Assembly: GCA_035315345.1 (NCBI GenBank)
Contig: DATFYA010000105.1
Span: forward strand, 62,001-126,000
Origin: Candidatus Methylomirabilota bacterium
GTDB taxonomy: Bacteria > Methylomirabilota > Methylomirabilia > Rokubacteriales > CSP1-6
Length of the DNA stretch: 64,000 nt
Reading direction: 5' to 3'
Shown: piece after piece, positions 51,887 through 60,909 of the stretch
Layout of the letters: each line of letters opens with the position of its first letter
How positions within the stretch are numbered: position 1 is the stretch's first letter
Position numbers and translations under genes: made by a program
Notes under the pieces: generated by a model
Databases searched by the model: none
Seen by the model: the letters and a program-made list of their open reading frames with translations, nothing else
Told to the model about the DNA's origin: nothing

Positions 51887-53275
51887 ATGACGACGCGCCG
51901 GGGGCATGGACAGGGCATCCGCGACTTCGTCGCCGCCTACGAGGCGACCTTCCCCGGCGAGGTCGTACACGTGGCCGAGCCGGTGAGCACCGATCACGAC
52001 ATCATGGCGCTCGTGCTGGAGTACGAGCGGCGCCGGCGCTGGCCCGTGCTCCTGTTCGAGAAGGTGACCGGCGCGGACATGCCGATCATCGCCAACGTGG
52101 TGGCCAGCCGGAAGGCGCTGGCGTGGGCGCTCGGCGTCCCGGAGGCGCGGCTGGCCCAGGAGTACGCGCGGCGGATCAAGGAGACCATCAAGCCGAACGT
52201 GGTCGCACGCGCTCCGTTCCGCGAGCGGCTGCTCACCGGCCGCGATCTGGACCTGCGCCGGCTGCCGATCCCGACGTATTTCCCGGGCGACGCGGGGCGC
52301 TACCTGACCGCCGGCATGCTGGTGGCGCGCGATCCGGAGACCGGCGTGGAGACGGAAGGCTACCACCGGTTCCAGCTCAAGGGCGCAGACCGGATGGGGG
52401 TGAGCCTCCATTCCCGGCGGCGCATGTTCGAGTACCAGCGCCGCGCGGAGGCCCGAGGTGAGGCGCTGCCGTGCGCGATCGCGCTCGGCCTGCACCCGCT
52501 GGTCTCGATGGGCTCGCTCGCCTACCCGCCCGCCGAGGTGGGCAAGTTCGAGGTAGTGGGCGGGCTCTTCGGCGAGTCGCTGGACGTCGCGGCGTGCGCC
52601 ACCATCGACCTCACCGTGCCGGCCGCCGCCGAGATCGTGATCGAGGGCGAGATCCTGCCCGGGGTGCGCGAGCCGGAAGGGCCGTTCGGGGAGTTCACCG
52701 GCTACTTCTCGCGTCGCTCCACCGAGCACGTGTTCCAGGCCAAGGCAATCTCGATGCGAGCCGCGCCGTGGTTTCAGTCGATCGGCTCCGGCCGCGCCGG
52801 CGACCACATCACGACCCTCGGCCTCGTGCGCGAGGCGGAGATCTGGAACGCGCTCCAGCGCGTGATCCCCAACGTGGCGGGCGTGCACGTGCCGCTGTCC
52901 GGCACGTCGTCGTTCAGCGCCTACGTGGCCATCAAGCAGGGCCGCCCCGGCGAGGCCAAGCACGTGATCCCGATCGTGCTCGGCGTCGATCACTACCTCA
53001 AGCTGGTGATCGTGGTGGACGACGACATCGACGTCTTCGACGAGTCCGACGTGATGTGGGCGGTGGCCACTCGCATGCAGGCCGACCGCGATCTCGTCAC
53101 CATCGGCGGCAGCCTGGGGGCGCTGCTCGATCCCAGCGCGGACGAGCGCGGGGTGACCGCCAAGCTCGGCATCGACGCCACGCGGCCGTTCGGGGAGCCG
53201 TTTGCCGGGAAGCTCGTGATGGACCCCGCGCGGATGGCGTGGGCTCGTGCGCTGGTCGACCGTCTCGGCGGTTGA
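51887..53275 (+). CDS. UbiD-family (de)carboxylase
   Basis: 462 residues. UbiD-type core with PVSTDHDIMALV, LPIPTYFPGDAGRYLT, and the EPEGPFGEFTGYFS catalytic segment containing the E-R-E-like acid; KQGRPGEAKHVI follows. These enzymes use prenylated FMN, made by UbiX, for reversible decarboxylation of aromatic or unsaturated acids. No UbiX is present in the window. It lies 47 bp after the TRAP permease with its own promoter; the imported carboxylate could be its substrate, though this is inference. In-frame read-through upstream is not coding. Confidence 0.92.
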   Translation: MTTRRGHGQGIRDFVAAYEATFPGEVVHVAEPVSTDHDIMALVLEYERRRRWPVLLFEKVTGADMPIIANVVASRKALAWALGVPEARLAQEYARRIKETIKPNVVARAPFRERLLTGRDLDLRRLPIPTYFPGDAGRYLTAGMLVARDPETGVETEGYHRFQLKGADRMGVSLHSRRRMFEYQRRAEARGEALPCAIALGLHPLVSMGSLAYPPAEVGKFEVVGGLFGESLDVAACATIDLTVPAAAEIVIEGEILPGVREPEGPFGEFTGYFSRRSTEHVFQAKAISMRAAPWFQSIGSGRAGDHITTLGLVREAEIWNALQRVIPNVAGVHVPLSGTSSFSAYVAIKQGRPGEAKHVIPIVLGVDHYLKLVIVVDDDIDVFDESDVMWAVATRMQADRDLVTIGGSLGALLDPSADERGVTAKLGIDATRPFGEPFAGKLVMDPARMAWARALVDRLGG

Positions 53276-53310
53276 GGCCACCGTACCGACGACGCGTGAG
53301 GCGGCCGAGT

Positions 53311-53470
53311 GGCGGGACGGGCGGCCCCCGGCGGGGGTGGCCTCTCACCACGACCGGCTTGCTCGTTTTTTGCGGGCCGCAGTTCCCAGTCTAGCGACGT
53401 GAGGCTTCGTGCTTGCGTCGCCGGGAACGGGTGACCCGGCCACCCCCCGCCGGGGGCCGCCCGTCCCGCC
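53311..53470. repeat. 160-bp long palindrome between convergent ubiD and dppC
   Basis: Arms 53311-53342 and 53438-53470 match with one extra G in the right arm, and pairing continues inward imperfectly (TCACC...CCGGC). The 95-nt centre includes a T6 run (53366-53371). No ORF. It can act as a two-way terminator; its size and symmetry suggest a mobile palindromic element. Confidence 0.75.
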
Positions 53471-53564
53471 GCTCGCCGGTCGCTCGCCAGGAGGCCGGCA
53501 CCGTCGGCCTCGGTGATCGCCAACGCGCGGCGCGGCGGCGTGAGTCCGGGCGCTGGGGTCCGGA

Positions 53565-54527
53565 TTACTTCAGGCGGGGGTCGAGGGCGTCGCGGAGGCC
53601 GTCGCCGAAGAGGTTGAAGCCGAGGACGGTGACGAAGATGGCCAGGCCCGGGAAGAGCGAGAGCCACGGGTTGGCCTGGATGAAGGCGACGTTGGCCTTC
53701 AGGTCCCAGCCCCACGAGGGCGTCGGCGGCTGCGTGCCCAGCCCGAGGAAGGACAGCGTGGCCTCCACGATGATCGCGGTGGCGATGCCGAGCGTGGTGG
53801 TCACGATGATGGGGGCCAGGCAGTTGGGCAGCACGTGGTGGATGAAGATCGAGGGGTCCCGCACCCCGAGGGCGCGGCAGGCCTCGATGTACTCCTTCTC
53901 CTTGATCGAGAGCACGCTGCCCCGCACCAGCCGGGCGTAGATCGGAATGCGCACGATGGCGATGGCCGCCACCACCTTGATCGTCCCGATCGGTCCCGCG
54001 GTCGGGGTGAACATGATCATCAGGATGATCGCGAGGAGGTAGACCGGGAACGCGAGGACCAGGTCCATCAGGCGCATGATCACCGAGTCGAGCCGGCCGC
54101 CGTAGTAGCCGGCGATCATCCCGAGCGGCACCCCCAGGAACAGCGCGAACACCACCGAGGACACGCCCACCGCCAGCGAGACGCGCGCGCCGTGGATCAC
54201 CCGGCTCAGCATGTCGCGGCCGAGCTGGTCGGTCCCGAGCGGGTGGTCCGCGCTCGGGGATGCGAAGGTCTGGGTCTGGTCGCTGGCGATCGGGCTGTCC
54301 GGCGCCAGGACGTCCGCGAAGATGGCGACCAGGACCAGGATGGCCACGATGACGAGACCGGCCAGCGCGGTGGTGCTCTTGCCGAGCCGCCGCATCGCCT
54401 GGACCAGCGGCGACTCACCACGCCGGGCCGCCACGAGATCGACGGCCAGCCCGGCCGCGCCGAGGGCGCCGTCGCCGATACTCGGTTGGCTCACGTCCAC
54501 CTGGATCGAGTCGCCGCCGTTGGCCAT
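53565..54527 (-). CDS. Peptide-type ABC permease, DppC family (second cassette)
   Basis: 320 residues. An N-terminal cytosolic stretch of about 50 residues, first helix (about 53-75), DQLGRDMLSRVIHGAR signature, permease core with EACRALGVRDP coupling loop and the LSFLGLGTQPPTPSWG motif. A GAGGAG ribosome site overlaps the dppB stop. Convergent with ubiD; no ATPase gene follows. Confidence 0.92.
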   Translation of the reverse strand: MANGGDSIQVDVSQPSIGDGALGAAGLAVDLVAARRGESPLVQAMRRLGKSTTALAGLVIVAILVLVAIFADVLAPDSPIASDQTQTFASPSADHPLGTDQLGRDMLSRVIHGARVSLAVGVSSVVFALFLGVPLGMIAGYYGGRLDSVIMRLMDLVLAFPVYLLAIILMIMFTPTAGPIGTIKVVAAIAIVRIPIYARLVRGSVLSIKEKEYIEACRALGVRDPSIFIHHVLPNCLAPIIVTTTLGIATAIIVEATLSFLGLGTQPPTPSWGWDLKANVAFIQANPWLSLFPGLAIFVTVLGFNLFGDGLRDALDPRLK

Positions 54528-54534
54528 GGGCTCC

Positions 54535-55509
54535 TCACGCGTACCGGATCCGCGGATCCAGGAACGTATAGGTGATGTCGACGAGCAGGTTGATGATCAC
54601 GAAGGCCAGCGCGGTGATGAGCGCGAAGCCCTGCACCTGCTGGTAGTCGCGCGCGATGATCGCGTCGATGCCGAAGGTGCCGAGACCGGGCATCGCGAAG
54701 AGCGTCTCCACCACGATCGCCCCGCCGATGAGGAAGCCGACCTGCAGCCCCATGACGGTCACCGTCGGGATCAAGGCGTTCTTGAACGCGTGCTTCAGGA
54801 TGACCGGGCCCTCGCTCAGTCCCTTGGCCCGGGCGGTGGTCACGTACTCGGTGCGGATGACCTCGAGCATGCTCGCCCGGAGGAGCCGGGTGAGGATCGC
54901 GGCCCGCCCGATCCCCAGCGCGATGGCCGGCATCAGGACGTGCTGCATGTTCCCCCAGAAGCTGACCCCGCAGACCATGTTCGGACACGTGCCGGGCAGG
55001 TAGACCCAGCCCGAGCTGGGCAGGACCCCGTGCAGCCCCACCGAGAAGGCGAGCAGCAGGAGCACCCCCACGAAGAACTCGGGGATCGACACCCCGATCA
55101 TGGCCACCGAGGTCGCGGTGTAGTCAGCCCACGTGTTCTGGCGCAGCGCGCCGATGATCGCGGCGGGGATCGCGATCAGCAGCGCGACGGCCATGGACAG
55201 CACGATGAGCTCGAGGGTCACCGGCAGGCGCACCAGCACGTCCTGGAGCACCGGCCGGCCCGTCAGGATGGAGATGCCCCAGTCCCCGCGCGCGAGCTTG
55301 CCGAGCCAGATGAAGTACTGGACCAGGACCGGCTGATCCAGCCCGTAGGCCTCACGAATCTTCACCGCGTCCTCCTCGGTATAGGCGTCGCCCAGGAGGG
55401 CCACCACCGGATCGCCGGGGATCGACTGCATCATCAGGAACACCACGAAGGTGATCATGACGACCGTCGGCACGATCTGGATCAGCCGCTTGAGGAGATA
55501 GACGCGCAT
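54535..55509 (-). CDS. Peptide-type ABC permease, DppB family (second cassette)
   Basis: 324 residues, GTG or ATG-like start at 55509. First helix (about 9-31), GLDQPVLVQYFIWLGKL in the periplasmic loop, TTARAKGLSEG coupling loop and terminal ITYTFLDPRIRYA. Located 22 bp after the binding-protein stop and 7 bp before dppC. It pairs with that DppC to form the channel. Periplasmic insert CPNMVCGVSF carries two Cys not seen in the other DppB copies here. Confidence 0.92.
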   Translation of the reverse strand: MRVYLLKRLIQIVPTVVMITFVVFLMMQSIPGDPVVALLGDAYTEEDAVKIREAYGLDQPVLVQYFIWLGKLARGDWGISILTGRPVLQDVLVRLPVTLELIVLSMAVALLIAIPAAIIGALRQNTWADYTATSVAMIGVSIPEFFVGVLLLLAFSVGLHGVLPSSGWVYLPGTCPNMVCGVSFWGNMQHVLMPAIALGIGRAAILTRLLRASMLEVIRTEYVTTARAKGLSEGPVILKHAFKNALIPTVTVMGLQVGFLIGGAIVVETLFAMPGLGTFGIDAIIARDYQQVQGFALITALAFVIINLLVDITYTFLDPRIRYA

Positions 55510-55531
55510 CGTGGCCCCGGCGGGGGCGCGC

Positions 55532-57136
55532 CTACTTGTCCAGCCAGACGGTGTCGTAGTGCACTTCGAACTCCGCGTTGTAGGTGTAGCCCTTCATCCA
55601 CGGCTGGGCCACCATGTAGAACGGCGAGCCGGAGATGTTGTTCCAGTACATGTTCTCGACGAAGAACTCCTGGATCTCCTTGGCGATCGCCTTGCGCTTG
55701 CCCGCGTCCATCTCCCGCGCGTACTTCGCGTAGAGCTCGTCCACCCGCTTGTCGTTGTGGCGCGGATGGCTCCAGGTCGAGGTGCTGTTCGACAGGTAGC
55801 CGTTGCTGTCGAGCGTGATCAGCGAGAGCAGGTCCTCCACGTACATGTCCCACGGGCCGTCCTGCAGGGTGCTGTTCATCCAGCTGACCTTGTCGACCAG
55901 GCGGATGTTGGCGGTCACCCCGATGCGCGTCATCTGCTCCTTGATCACGGTGGCGATGACGTTGAACACCGACTTCTCGGTGTCGGCCATCAGCTCGAAG
56001 GTCAGCGGCTTCGACGGGCCGTAGCCGGCCTCGGCCAGCATGGCCTTGGCCTTGGCGGGGTCGTAGGGGCACATCGAGTTGACGTCCACGGTGTCGAGCG
56101 TCCCGGGCGGATTCATCCCCACCCACGGAGTGGCCTTGCCCTTGAACGCGATCTTCACGATCTCCTGCCGGTCGATGCCGTAGCAGCCGATTGCCTTGCG
56201 GACGCGCAGGTCGCCGAAGATCGGATGGGGCGCCCGCTCCGCGGACATGGGCTTGCCGTCCTTGGGCACCGTCACCTTCATCGCGGCCAGCATCGGGGTG
56301 GTCTCCTTGCCGGTCATGACCACCGCGTTCGGGCTCTGGGCCTTGAGGGTGTCGACGTGCTCGGGCGAGAACGACGCGATGAAGTCGATCTCCCCCGCCT
56401 TGAACGCGGCCATCTCGGTCACCGGGTCCTTGATGGTCCGGATCACGACGCGATCGAGATACGGCAGGCCGGAGACGAAGTACTTGTCGAAGCGCTCCAT
56501 CACCAGGTGGTTGCCCTTCACCCACTCGACCAGGCGGAAGGGGCCGCAGCCCACCACCGCGCCCGGCTTGCCCTGCTTGCGGTCCTCGAGGCTGAACTTG
56601 GCCGTCGCGGTCGGCGAGTAGAGAACCAGCCCGGTCCGGTAGGCCGCGAGCATGTGCAGGAAGAAAGCGTACGGCTGCTTCAGGCGCACCTGGACGGTCC
56701 GCGGGTCCAGCACCTCCACCGAGTGCACCGGATCGTAGAACGCCCGCATCCCCGACTTGGTGGCCGGATCCTTCAGCCGGTCGATGCTGAACTTCACCGC
56801 CGCCGCGTCCACCGGGGTGCCGTCGTGGAACAGGACGCTGGGCCGGAGCTTGAAGGTGTAGGTCAGGTAGTCCGAGGAGACTTGCCAGGACTCCGCCGCG
56901 TCACCCACGAACTTGCCGTCGGGAGTGATGTTGACGAGGCCGCACCCGACGTTCATGGCGACCCACATCATCTCGTAGCCGGGGGCGGTGTGGAAATCGA
57001 GGTTGGAGATCTCGTTGCCGTAGCTGACCCGGAGCGTGCCCCCGCGCTTTGGCGTCTGGGCCAGCGCCGTGCCGGACACGAGAACGAGCGAGACGATCAG
57101 AGCGATCAGGGCGAGCGGGAAGGGTCGGCGATTCAT
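55532..57136 (-). CDS. Family 5 extracytoplasmic solute-binding protein (second cassette)
   Basis: 534 residues. Signal peptide (hydrophobic core about 5-24, cleavage after ALA). Landmarks: KPSVLFHDGTPVDAAAVKFS-like segment, VGCGPFRLVEW and RVRKAIGCYGIDRQEI. Of two adjacent ATGs, 57136 is favoured since AAGGAG lies 8 nt away versus 2 nt for 57142. The 205-bp upstream gap, from the third cassette's dppC stop, has only a possible TATCTT -10 (near 57177-57182) and no other clear signal. Confidence 0.93.
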   Translation of the reverse strand: MNRRPFPLALIALIVSLVLVSGTALAQTPKRGGTLRVSYGNEISNLDFHTAPGYEMMWVAMNVGCGLVNITPDGKFVGDAAESWQVSSDYLTYTFKLRPSVLFHDGTPVDAAAVKFSIDRLKDPATKSGMRAFYDPVHSVEVLDPRTVQVRLKQPYAFFLHMLAAYRTGLVLYSPTATAKFSLEDRKQGKPGAVVGCGPFRLVEWVKGNHLVMERFDKYFVSGLPYLDRVVIRTIKDPVTEMAAFKAGEIDFIASFSPEHVDTLKAQSPNAVVMTGKETTPMLAAMKVTVPKDGKPMSAERAPHPIFGDLRVRKAIGCYGIDRQEIVKIAFKGKATPWVGMNPPGTLDTVDVNSMCPYDPAKAKAMLAEAGYGPSKPLTFELMADTEKSVFNVIATVIKEQMTRIGVTANIRLVDKVSWMNSTLQDGPWDMYVEDLLSLITLDSNGYLSNSTSTWSHPRHNDKRVDELYAKYAREMDAGKRKAIAKEIQEFFVENMYWNNISGSPFYMVAQPWMKGYTYNAEFEVHYDTVWLDK

Positions 57137-57341
57137 CGGCATGACTCCTTCCGGCGACCGGGTGTCGCCGTGCGGGCAAGATAGGTCGTTACATGAGATC
57201 ACTGCATGGGGTCGGGACTCCTCCTGTTGGACACGCGTCGGATCACGTCAGGCTTGCTCCCGGGGTCCGCGGGACAGCGGACGGGGAATCGGGACGTTGC
57301 GGGAGTGTGCCCCCGTTGCCGGGCGCTTTGCAACTGAATTT

Positions 57342-58250
57342 TCAGGTCACGCGGGGATCGAGCGCGTCCCGGAGCCGGTCACCGACCAGGTTGATGGCCA
57401 GCACGGTCAGCAGGATGGCCAGGCCGGGGAAGGTCGGCAGCCACCAGGCCACGCTCACGAAATCGCGGCCGAGGGCGATCATCTGTCCCCAGGTGGGGTA
57501 GACGTTCCCGGTCCCTACCCCGAGGAACGAGAGCGCGGCCTCCTGCAGGATGGCCTGCGCGACCTGCAGGGTGGACATGACGATGATCGAGGAGAACGTG
57601 TTCGGGAGGAGGTGCCGGAGCAAGGTCCGGACGGGGCTCGCGCCGATCGCCCGCGCGGCCTCCACGAAGTCCTTCTCGCGGAGGGCGAGCACTTCCGCCC
57701 GCACCACGCGGGTGTAGCGCTCCCAGCCGGTGAGCCCGAGGACCACGATGATGGTCGCCAGGCTGGGGCCGAGCGCGGCCACGAAGGCCAGGGCGAGCAG
57801 CAGCTGGGGAAACGACAGCGTCACGTCCACCACCGTCATGATGGCCGTGTCGACTCGCCCCTGCAGGAAGCCGCTCAGCAGACCGAGGGTCACCCCGACG
57901 GTGAGGCTCACCAGCACCGCCGCGATGCCGACTATCAGCGACACGCGGGCCCCGTAGACGATGCGGCTCAGGATGTCGCGGCCGACCTGATCGGTGCCGA
58001 GCGGATAGGCGGCGTTGCCGGCCGGCGCCCACACCGGCGGGGTGAAGCGCCGGATCAGGCTCTGGCGGGCCGGGTCCTGGGGGGCCACGTAGGGGGCGAA
58101 GATGGCCGCGCCCACCACCACCACGAGCACCAGCGCGCCCGCGATGGCGGCCGGGTTGCGCGCGAACTTGCGCCAGACCCGGGACCGCTCCGTCGCCCGT
58201 TCGGCCCGGTCGCGGGCGTCCAGCGGCGAGGCGAGCGTTCGGATGGCCAC
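57342..58250 (-). CDS. Peptide-type ABC permease, DppC family (third cassette)
   Basis: 302 residues from GTG 58250, 8 bp after the dppB stop. First helix (about 35-55), DQVGRDILSRIVYGAR signature, EAARAIGASPVRT coupling loop, SFLGVGTGNVYPTWG. The longer frame to 58535 reads through dppB in another frame and is not coding. The next gene on the strand is the binding protein of the second cassette, so again no ATPase. Confidence 0.92.
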   Translation of the reverse strand: MAIRTLASPLDARDRAERATERSRVWRKFARNPAAIAGALVLVVVVGAAIFAPYVAPQDPARQSLIRRFTPPVWAPAGNAAYPLGTDQVGRDILSRIVYGARVSLIVGIAAVLVSLTVGVTLGLLSGFLQGRVDTAIMTVVDVTLSFPQLLLALAFVAALGPSLATIIVVLGLTGWERYTRVVRAEVLALREKDFVEAARAIGASPVRTLLRHLLPNTFSSIIVMSTLQVAQAILQEAALSFLGVGTGNVYPTWGQMIALGRDFVSVAWWLPTFPGLAILLTVLAINLVGDRLRDALDPRVT

Positions 58251-58258
58251 CGCGGGCC

Positions 58259-59173
58259 TCAGCGCACCCGGATCTGCGGGTTGAGGTAGATGTACAGCAC
58301 GTCCACCACGAAGTTGACGAGCACGATGATGAGGGCGAGCAGGAACACGCCGGCCTGCACGATGGGAAAGTCGAGCTGGCGGATCGCGCCGACGATCAGC
58401 CGGCCCACGCCGGGCACCGCGAACACCGTCTCGGTGATCACCGCGCCGCCCAGCAGCAGGCCGAACTGCAGCCCGGCCACCGTCACCAGCGGCAGGGCCG
58501 CGTTGGTGAGCGCGTGGCGGCAGATCACGAGCCACTCCGAGACGCCCTTGGCCCGCGCGGTCCGCACGTAGTCCAGGTTGATGACCTCGAGCATGCTCGA
58601 GCGGACGATGCGGAGGAGCAGCGGGGTGGAGAAGGTGGCGAGGGTCGCGGCGGGCAGCACGAGCGCGGCCCAGCTCTCCCAGCCCGAGACCGGCAGCCAG
58701 CGAAGCTGGACCGCGAAGAGCAGGATCAGCATGATGCCGGTCCAGAACACGGGCATGGACGTGCCGAGGAACACGAGCAGCGTGGCCCCGTGATCGACGA
58801 CCGAGTTGCGGCGGACCGCGCTCACGATGCCGATCGGCAGGGCCAGGCCGAGCGACAGGGCCATGGCCAGCACGGTCAGCAGCAGCGTGGTGGGCATCCG
58901 CTGCATCACCAGCGGCAGGGCCGGCTCGCGGTGGAAGAACGACTGGCCGAAGTCGCCGCGCGCGATGTTGCGCACGAAGCGCGCGAACTGCACGGGCAGC
59001 GGATCGTTGAAGCCCATGGCCTGCCGGAGCACCGCCCGGTCAGACTCGGGGGCCTCCGGCATCATGAGCGACACCGGGTCGCCGCTCACCTGCAGGATCG
59101 AGAAGGTGACGACCGACACGCCCACCAGCACGACCACCAGGCGGATGAGCCGGCGCGTCAGCAGGCTCAGCAC
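58259..59173 (-). CDS. Peptide-type ABC permease, DppB family (third cassette)
   Basis: 304 residues. First helix (about 9-31), a short periplasmic domain with MGFNDPLPVQFARF, TTLLLTVLAM helix, TARAKGVSEW coupling loop and terminal DVLYIYLNPQIRVR. Slightly shorter than the other two copies, due to the first periplasmic loop. Lies 42 bp after the binding-protein stop. Confidence 0.92.
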   Translation of the reverse strand: MLSLLTRRLIRLVVVLVGVSVVTFSILQVSGDPVSLMMPEAPESDRAVLRQAMGFNDPLPVQFARFVRNIARGDFGQSFFHREPALPLVMQRMPTTLLLTVLAMALSLGLALPIGIVSAVRRNSVVDHGATLLVFLGTSMPVFWTGIMLILLFAVQLRWLPVSGWESWAALVLPAATLATFSTPLLLRIVRSSMLEVINLDYVRTARAKGVSEWLVICRHALTNAALPLVTVAGLQFGLLLGGAVITETVFAVPGVGRLIVGAIRQLDFPIVQAGVFLLALIIVLVNFVVDVLYIYLNPQIRVR

Positions 59174-59215
59174 GCCCGGGGCCTCACGCGATCAACGCGC
59201 GCGGGTCCTCCCGCG

Positions 59216-60745
59216 TCAGCGGGCCGCGGGCTTGGCGTCGTAGAGCCAGAGCCACTCGTCCGGCCGGGCCGCGTACTGCACCTTCTTGGAGATGCCGAGC
59301 GTGTCGTACTGCGTCCACAGGAAGATGGTCGGCGCCTCCTCGCGGATCAGCTGCTGGATCTGCGAGTAGATCCGCTTGCGCTTGGGCTGGTCCACGCTCG
59401 AGCGCGCCTCGTCGATGAGCCGGTCCAGGCCCTCCACGCGGGTGTACCACTTGCCGATCCAACCGCCCTGCTCGGTGTGATAGAGCGGGTGCAGCACCGC
59501 GTCGGCGTCGAAGACCGAGTAGTTGCCCCAGGTGCCGTAGAGGCCGTTGGTGGCCTTGCCTTCGGTCTGGAAGAACTTGTTCCACGCCGGGCCCGGATCC
59601 CACGCGCGCGGGGTCGTGCGGATGCCGACCTCGGTGAGCATCTGGGCCATGGCCTCGAACGACGGACGGTCCGCGACCGAGGCGCTGTGCAGCGTGATGT
59701 CGACCCCGTTCGGGTAGCCGGCCTGGGTGAGCAATTCCTTGGCCTTCTTCGGATCGTACGGATACGGCTTCACCTCGGGATCGAACCCGAAGGCCAGCGG
59801 CTGCACGACGGTGGCCACCTGGGTGCCGAGCCCGGCCATCAGCTTCTGGATGACGGTGGTCTTGTCGATCGCATAGTTGGCGGCCTGGCGCGCCGCCTTC
59901 TTGTCGAATGGCGCGGTGCGCATGTCCATGTTCACGTAGTGCACGCGCAGGATAGGGGTGGAGGAGATGTAGGCCTGGGGGTGGTTCTTCAGCTCGGGCA
60001 CGATGTCCGCCGAGACGTTGCGGATGATGTCGACGCCGCCGGTCTTGATCTCGGCCACCTGGGTCGCGTTCTCGGGGATGGCGCGAAAGATCAGATGCTT
60101 GAACGGGGGTTTGCCGCGCCAGTGCTGATCGAACGCCTCGAGGCGAATCAGTTGATCCCGCTTCCACTCCACGAACTTCCAGGGGCCGGTGCCGACCGGG
60201 GAGGTCGTCCCGAAGGCCTGGTCGCCCACCGCCTCCACGTGCTTCTTGTTGACGATGGGGAAGAACACCAGCCGCTCCAGCAGGAGCGGGAACGGCTTGT
60301 CGGTGATGATGTGCACCGTCTCCGCGTCGATCACGCGCACTTCCTTGATCGCGCGGACGTTGCCGTACTGGGGCGACTTCTTGGCCGGGTCGATGACCCG
60401 GTCGAAGGAGTACTTCACGTCCGCCGGGGTCATGATCTCCCCGTTGTGGAAGCGCACGCCCTTGCGGATCTTGAACTCCCACTGGGTGTCCGAGAGCGCC
60501 TTCCACGAGGTGGCCAGCGACGGCTCGAACTCGAGCTTGGTGCTCCGGTGTAGGAGCGAGTCGAACATGTTGATGTTGACCAGGATGCCGACGCGCTCGA
60601 AGTGCATGTGGGGGTCGAGCGTGGGGGCGTGGGAGACCAGGCCGACGACCAGGGTGTCCTTGGCCTGCGCGGACACCGCGACGGGAATCGCGGCCAGCAT
60701 CAGGGTTGCCAGGACGAGGACAGCCAGTGGGGCGCATCGCTTCAT
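59216..60745 (-). CDS. Family 5 extracytoplasmic solute-binding protein (third cassette)
   Basis: 509 residues. Signal peptide (1-26, cleavage near VSAQA). SBP_bac_5 landmarks: KGVRFHNGEIMTPADVKYSFDRV, SPVGTGPWKFVEW and AARQAANYAIDKTTVI. ATG 60745 is preceded by GAGGAG. The upstream frame to 61504 overlaps the trans-sulfuration gene and is not coding. Ligand unknown; sequence differs clearly from the other two binding proteins, so the three cassettes likely serve different ligands. Confidence 0.93.
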   Translation of the reverse strand: MKRCAPLAVLVLATLMLAAIPVAVSAQAKDTLVVGLVSHAPTLDPHMHFERVGILVNINMFDSLLHRSTKLEFEPSLATSWKALSDTQWEFKIRKGVRFHNGEIMTPADVKYSFDRVIDPAKKSPQYGNVRAIKEVRVIDAETVHIITDKPFPLLLERLVFFPIVNKKHVEAVGDQAFGTTSPVGTGPWKFVEWKRDQLIRLEAFDQHWRGKPPFKHLIFRAIPENATQVAEIKTGGVDIIRNVSADIVPELKNHPQAYISSTPILRVHYVNMDMRTAPFDKKAARQAANYAIDKTTVIQKLMAGLGTQVATVVQPLAFGFDPEVKPYPYDPKKAKELLTQAGYPNGVDITLHSASVADRPSFEAMAQMLTEVGIRTTPRAWDPGPAWNKFFQTEGKATNGLYGTWGNYSVFDADAVLHPLYHTEQGGWIGKWYTRVEGLDRLIDEARSSVDQPKRKRIYSQIQQLIREEAPTIFLWTQYDTLGISKKVQYAARPDEWLWLYDAKPAAR

Positions 60746-60823
60746 GAGGAGCTCCTCGGAGAAACCAGCGGTGACCTCAAAGGTGGCGGATGTATACCAC
60801 ACCCGCCCCCCCGACGACAAGCT

Positions 60824-60908
60824 GGGGTCAGGTCTTGCAATACGACATTTTGCCGGCGCAGTGAGACGCCGCGAGGCCAGAAAATGTCGTATTGCAAGAC
60901 CTGACCCC
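60824..60908. repeat. 85-bp palindrome with perfect 28-bp arms
   Basis: Arms 60824-60851 and 60881-60908 are exact inverse copies; the 29-nt centre contains a further GGCG/CGCC pairing. The left arm begins GGGGTCAGGTCTTGC. It lies one nt beyond the trans-sulfuration enzyme stop. Moderately AT-rich compared with its surroundings, so probably acquired. Resembles REP-type elements moved in trans by RAYT transposases; no transposase is here. Confidence 0.85.
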
Positions 60909-60909
60909 G

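Noticed and set aside
50264-53275. 1,003-codon frame that might suggest a fused UbiD
   Set aside because: The first 540 codons are an off-frame reading of the TRAP permease; UbiD starts at 51887 behind its own promoter.
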